15,130 bases of DNA from Synergistaceae bacterium (GTDB lineage Bacteria > Synergistota > Synergistia > Synergistales > Synergistaceae): positions 1 to 15,130 of the forward strand of contig JAAZCN010000293.1 in assembly GCA_012513245.1 (NCBI GenBank), in the 5' to 3' direction. The notes under the pieces are model-generated. The model ran no database searches. It was not told the origin of the DNA and was given only the letters and a program-made list of their open reading frames with translations. The position numbers were made by a program, and so were the translations under genes. Numbering within the stretch: the stretch's first letter is position 1; each line of letters begins with the position of its first letter. Shown piece after piece: positions 11,615 through 15,130 of the stretch.

Positions 11615-14375
11615 AAACCAGCTTGTGGTAGTGACAGGGCCATCAGGTTCAGGCAAGTCATCGCTTGCCTTTGACACTATTTACGCTGAGGGGCAGAGAC
11701 GCTATGTTGAATCCCTCTCGTCCTATGCAAGGCAGTTTTTGGGAATGTCAGATAAACCCGATGTCGACGATATAAGCGGGCTCTCTCCTGCTATTTCTAT
11801 TGAGCAAAAGGGTACCGGCCACAACCCGCGCTCAACTGTCGGGACCGTTACGGAAATTTATGACTACCTGAGGCTTCTTTTCGGCAGAGCCGGGACTCCA
11901 CACTGCCCAAGCTGCGGCAAAGAGGTGCGTCGTTACAGCGTTGACGAGATAGTGGATAAGATATACAGGGACTATGACGGCAAACCGATCGAGATCCTCT
12001 CTCCTCTTGTAAAGGGCAAAAAGGGAGAGTATAAGAACCTGCTGCTGAAACTGCACCGGCAGGGCTACCTCAAAGCCAGGGTCGACGGAACGGTCCTTTG
12101 GCTTGAGGAAGAAATTGAGCTCGACAAGAAGAAAAAACACACTATCGAATGTCTTATCGACAGGCTGCGGGTCAAGGAAGAGAACCGTCAGCGCCTTTCA
12201 GAAGCTGTCGAGATGGCGATGAAACTTTCTGAAGGATTTGTGCTTCTGGTCACCGAGGGAATGGATGATCTGGAACTTACAGAAAAGTATATCTGCCCGG
12301 ATTGTGAGATAAGCCTGCCGGAAATAGAACCGAGGCTTTTTTCCTTCAACAACCCATACGGGGCCTGTCCTGACTGTTCCGGCCTTGGGGTGCATCTTCA
12401 TTTTTCGGAGGAGCTTGCTGTGAATCCGGAATATCCCATCGGAGAGGGCGGATTTATCCCCTGGAAGAGCATGAAGTATATGATACAGAAGGCGGAACTC
12501 ATGGCAGCCCGTCATGATGGATGGGATTTGTCCAAGCCCTTTAAGGACCTCCCTGAAGAGGCAAAAAAAACCCTCTTGTATGGCTCCGATGAAGTTATCC
12601 CAATGATATTCAGCGACAAGAACGGGGACTGGGAATACAACGGTCACTATCCCGGACTGATCCCCTGGCTTGAGAAACGGCTGGGAGAGACTGAATCTGA
12701 GAATTACCGCGAAGAACTTCTAAGATACCGTGAAGAAGACATCTGCAAGAGCTGTAATGGCGCAAGACTTAAGCCGGAGGTCCTCGCTGTGACACTCGGA
12801 GGCTATAACATAGCTCAGTTTACAGAGATGCCTATAGAGGATCTTGTTACAGTTCTTGACACGCTGCAGCTTGGAGAGAGAGAGAACAAGATCGTCGGGC
12901 AGGCGTTGATCGAGGTACGCAAAAGACTTGCCTTTTTAAACAACGTAGGCGCAGGATATCTCAGCCTTTCAAGAAGGGCTGACACGCTCAGCGGCGGGGA
13001 GAGCCAGAGAATAAGGCTTGCCACACAGATCGGATCGCAGCTTACGGGAGTCCTTTACGTATTGGATGAACCGACTATAGGTCTTCATCCAAGGGACACG
13101 AACAGACTGCTGGATACGCTTAAGGATATAAGAGATATCGGCAACACTGTCATAATCGTTGAACATGACAGGGAGACAATGATGGCAGCTGATCATATAC
13201 TGGAGCTTGGTCCGGAGGCGGGCGAAAATGGGGGAAACCTTATTGCATGTGGAAGCTCAGCCGATATCATCGCCGGAAATACGCCAACTGCCCTCTATCT
13301 TAGAGGTGAGGCTGACGGAACATACAGGCCTAAACCAAAGAGACGGAAGGCGAAGGGAAAGATAAAGGTAACGGGCTGCCGCGAGAACAATCTGAAAAAT
13401 ATCAACGTTGAGGTCCCGCTGGGAGTCCTCGCCTCTCTAAGCGGAGTTTCAGGCTCAGGAAAGAGCACGCTCCTATACGAGATACTCTATAAGGGCCTCA
13501 AGGGAAAGTTTGACAGGGAATACAGGGACCGCGCAGGAAAATTCGACGGCATCTCCGGTTATGAGTCGCTGAGGAACGTGGTTCTCGTTGATCAGAGCCC
13601 CATCGGAAGGACCCCGCGCTCGAACCCCGCAACTTACACAGGCGTTTTTACTCCTATAAGGGAGTTTTTTGCGCAGCTTCCCGAATCCAAGCTCAGGGGA
13701 TACATGCCCGGCCGTTTCAGTTTCAACGTGAAGGGCGGAAGGTGCGAGTCGTGCAAAGGAGATGGGGAGTTAAAGGTTTCGATGCTCTTTTTGCAGGATG
13801 TCTATGTCAAATGCGACGTCTGCAAGGGAACGAGGTATAACAGGGAGACGCTCGAAGTAAAGTACAAAGGGCTCTCTATAGCTGATGTGCTTGCCCTGTC
13901 GGTAGACGAAGCGGTAGAGCATTTTAAAGATATTCCCAGGATAGTGAACAAACTGAAAGTGATCCAGGAGGCAGGGCTTGGATATATAAAACTTGGCCAG
14001 CCTGCGCCTACTCTGAGCGGGGGAGAGGCTCAAAGAGTGAAGCTTGCGACTGAACTGAGCAAGAAGTTCAGGGGCAGTACCCTCTACCTTCTTGACGAAC
14101 CGACGACAGGGCTGCACTACAATGACGTTAAAAAACTTCTAAAGCTGCTGCATAAACTCGTCGACAGCGGAAGCTCTGTACTCGTCATAGAGCACAACCT
14201 TGATGTTCTAGCATCGGCAGATTATATAATGGACCTTGGCCCGGAAGGCGGACGAAGGGGCGGAGACCTTATCGCAAAGGGAACGCCGGAAGAGATCGCA
14301 GCTTCGGACGGACCGACCGGAAGATACCTTGCGGCATTTTTCAACGATACAAAGGAAGGCAGGAAAGCCGGATGA
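11535..14375 (+). CDS. uvrA: Excinuclease ABC subunit A (UvrA)
   Basis: Protein of 946 residues, the DNA-damage sensor ATPase of excision repair. It has two ABC modules: Walker A GPSGSGKS (35-42) and GVSGSGKS (637-644), signatures LSGGESQ (485-491) and LSGGEAQ (827-833), and Walker [10 protein letters not shown] (510-518) and LDEPTTGLH (853-861). Zinc-binding Cys pairs are C254/C257 with C278/C281 and C737/C740 with C760/C763. [24 protein letters not shown] is the family N-terminal hallmark. Length matches the usual 940-950. The start at ATG 11535 gives the standard N-terminus ([14 protein letters not shown]) but lies 80 nt inside uvrB; AAAGG (11528-11532) is very close, so GTG 11544 is an alternative. 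A start downstream of uvrB would remove conserved residues. Its stop overlaps the rlmB start (ATGA). Confidence 0.98.
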   Translation: MRKVEQSIKITGARQHNLKNINVEIPKNQLVVVTGPSGSGKSSLAFDTIYAEGQRRYVESLSSYARQFLGMSDKPDVDDISGLSPAISIEQKGTGHNPRSTVGTVTEIYDYLRLLFGRAGTPHCPSCGKEVRRYSVDEIVDKIYRDYDGKPIEILSPLVKGKKGEYKNLLLKLHRQGYLKARVDGTVLWLEEEIELDKKKKHTIECLIDRLRVKEENRQRLSEAVEMAMKLSEGFVLLVTEGMDDLELTEKYICPDCEISLPEIEPRLFSFNNPYGACPDCSGLGVHLHFSEELAVNPEYPIGEGGFIPWKSMKYMIQKAELMAARHDGWDLSKPFKDLPEEAKKTLLYGSDEVIPMIFSDKNGDWEYNGHYPGLIPWLEKRLGETESENYREELLRYREEDICKSCNGARLKPEVLAVTLGGYNIAQFTEMPIEDLVTVLDTLQLGERENKIVGQALIEVRKRLAFLNNVGAGYLSLSRRADTLSGGESQRIRLATQIGSQLTGVLYVLDEPTIGLHPRDTNRLLDTLKDIRDIGNTVIIVEHDRETMMAADHILELGPEAGENGGNLIACGSSADIIAGNTPTALYLRGEADGTYRPKPKRRKAKGKIKVTGCRENNLKNINVEVPLGVLASLSGVSGSGKSTLLYEILYKGLKGKFDREYRDRAGKFDGISGYESLRNVVLVDQSPIGRTPRSNPATYTGVFTPIREFFAQLPESKLRGYMPGRFSFNVKGGRCESCKGDGELKVSMLFLQDVYVKCDVCKGTRYNRETLEVKYKGLSIADVLALSVDEAVEHFKDIPRIVNKLKVIQEAGLGYIKLGQPAPTLSGGEAQRVKLATELSKKFRGSTLYLLDEPTTGLHYNDVKKLLKLLHKLVDSGSSVLVIEHNLDVLASADYIMDLGPEGGRRGGDLIAKGTPEEIAASDGPTGRYLAAFFNDTKEGRKAG

Positions 14376-15130
14376 GAGAAGAAAAGACAAGCGTAAGCGA
14401 AGATATCTGCTGGGGCAGGAACCCGGTCTTATCATTGCTTGAAGAGTCACCTGAAAGATGCATGAAAGTCCTGGTCTCGAAGACAGTCCAGCCGCACATA
14501 AAAGGGCGGCTCATGGATCTATGCAAGGCTGCAAATATCGTCCTTAATACTGTTGATCCTGTGGCTCTCGATAAGATGACCAACAGGGAAAACCATCAGG
14601 GAGTGGTTGCTTACATGGCCCCGATGAAACTCTGGGACGCAGAGGAACTTATCCGGCTGCTTCCCCCAGCACCGGAGCCGGCTTTGGTACTGCTGTGCGA
14701 CCACCTTCAGGATCCCCACAACCTTGGTGCTGTAATAAGGAGTGCCGAAGCCGCGGGAGCATCCGCAGTGTTGATCCCAAAACGCGGAGGAGCGCTTCCT
14801 ACCGGAACTGTAGTTAAAACCAGCGCAGGCGCAGCACTGAGACTGCCCATAGCAAAGACTGGAAATATTTCTCAGACAATAAGGCTCCTTCAGGAAGCTA
14901 ATTTTTGGGTGGTTGGTCTTTCAATGGATGCAAAGGAGACGCTTTTCAAAGAAGATATGCCTCCGAGGGTAGTGATCGTGATCGGCGCCGAAGGCGACGG
15001 TCTTGGCCAGATAGTCGCCAAGTCCTGCGACGAGCTGAGGTATATTCCCATGGCAGGAAAGACGGGGTCGCTGAATGCGTCGGTGGCGGCTTCACTTGCG
15101 CTTTTTGAATACTCCCGCAGCAATTGGGGC
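14372..15130 (+). CDS. rlmB: 23S rRNA 2'-O-methyltransferase RlmB / TrmH family (3' end outside window)
   Basis: The frame is open to the window edge (253 codons), near the usual full length. It is a SPOUT-class methyltransferase using S-adenosylmethionine; RlmB methylates G2251 of 23S rRNA. WGRNPVLSLLEE at 14-25 and NHQGVVAY (74-81) mark the substrate-binding N-terminal domain. SPOUT motif 1 DPHNLGAVIRSAEAAGA is at 114-130, motif 2 IGAEGDGL at 204-211, and motif 3 IPMAGKTGSLNASVAAS at 225-241; together they form the trefoil-knot cofactor site. ATG overlaps the uvrA stop (ATGA), so translation is likely coupled. Other TrmH-family specificities are possible, but the NHQGVVA N-terminal domain favours RlmB. 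The last visible codons read into a sequence identical to the terminus of repeat element E. Confidence 0.9.
   Translation, partial: MREEKTSVSEDICWGRNPVLSLLEESPERCMKVLVSKTVQPHIKGRLMDLCKAANIVLNTVDPVALDKMTNRENHQGVVAYMAPMKLWDAEELIRLLPPAPEPALVLLCDHLQDPHNLGAVIRSAEAAGASAVLIPKRGGALPTGTVVKTSAGAALRLPIAKTGNISQTIRLLQEANFWVVGLSMDAKETLFKEDMPPRVVIVIGAEGDGLGQIVAKSCDELRYIPMAGKTGSLNASVAASLALFEYSRSNWG
15120..15130 (+). repeat. Probable terminus of a third palindromic element E
   Basis: GCAATTGGGGC is an 11-of-11 match to the ends of the elements at 4443-4571 and 6491-6620. It sits where rlmB should be ending, just as copy 2 sits at the end of hpt. The rest lies outside the window. Confidence 0.45.

Overview
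The window looks like a moderate-GC bacterial chromosome. Conserved housekeeping genes are separated by unusually repeat-rich intergenic DNA, and one accessory block of toxin-antitoxin (TA) genes lies at the left end. The tilS-hpt-ftsH order is widely conserved in bacteria, and uvrB-uvrA-rlmB forms a second tight cluster. Heavy use of ATA for Ile and AGG/AGA for Arg in the core genes, the gene order and the repeat-laden spacers make me favour a Synergistota-like organism. This is an inference from general knowledge with modest confidence; no rRNA or marker was compared.

Layout: (1) 1-3788, accessory block. An array of three small hairpins is followed by a large dyad over a promoter. Then come an AbiEi/AbiEii pair (type IV TA or abortive infection) and, behind its own promoter with a second dyad, a probable toxin gene and an antitoxin that fuses an MqsA-like zinc/HTH part to a Panacea (SocA/DUF4065) domain. 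(2) 3789-4620, no gene. This stretch is a patchwork of short repeats: 7+4-nt direct-repeat arrays, structured hairpin modules and a 129-nt perfect-ended palindromic element. (3) 4621-8955, tRNA-Gly(UCC) with promoter and terminator, then tilS, hpt and ftsH, with another repeat patch (6491-6836) between hpt and ftsH. (4) 9013-9571, tRNA-Pro(UGG) with promoter and terminator, then a third repeat patch. (5) 9572-15130, uvrB, uvrA and rlmB, with overlapping reading frames; rlmB is cut by the window edge.

Functionally, the core genes cover tRNA decoding (TilS makes the lysidine of tRNA-Ile2), purine salvage (Hpt), membrane proteolysis (FtsH), nucleotide excision repair (UvrA/UvrB) and 23S rRNA methylation (RlmB). 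The two TA loci are probably mobile or defence-related.

The most unusual content is non-coding. First, at least five arrays share one layout, a 7-nt core plus a 4-nt spacer repeated every 11 nt. The core is uniform within an array but differs between arrays (GCTCAGC, GGCAAGC, GTTTGAC), while spacers and flanks are similar, as if cores were swapped in concert. Second, a ~130-nt palindromic element has two full copies with matching changes in opposite stem arms, and its terminus forms the 3' end of hpt and probably of rlmB. Third, a hairpin module shows compensatory base pairs between copies.
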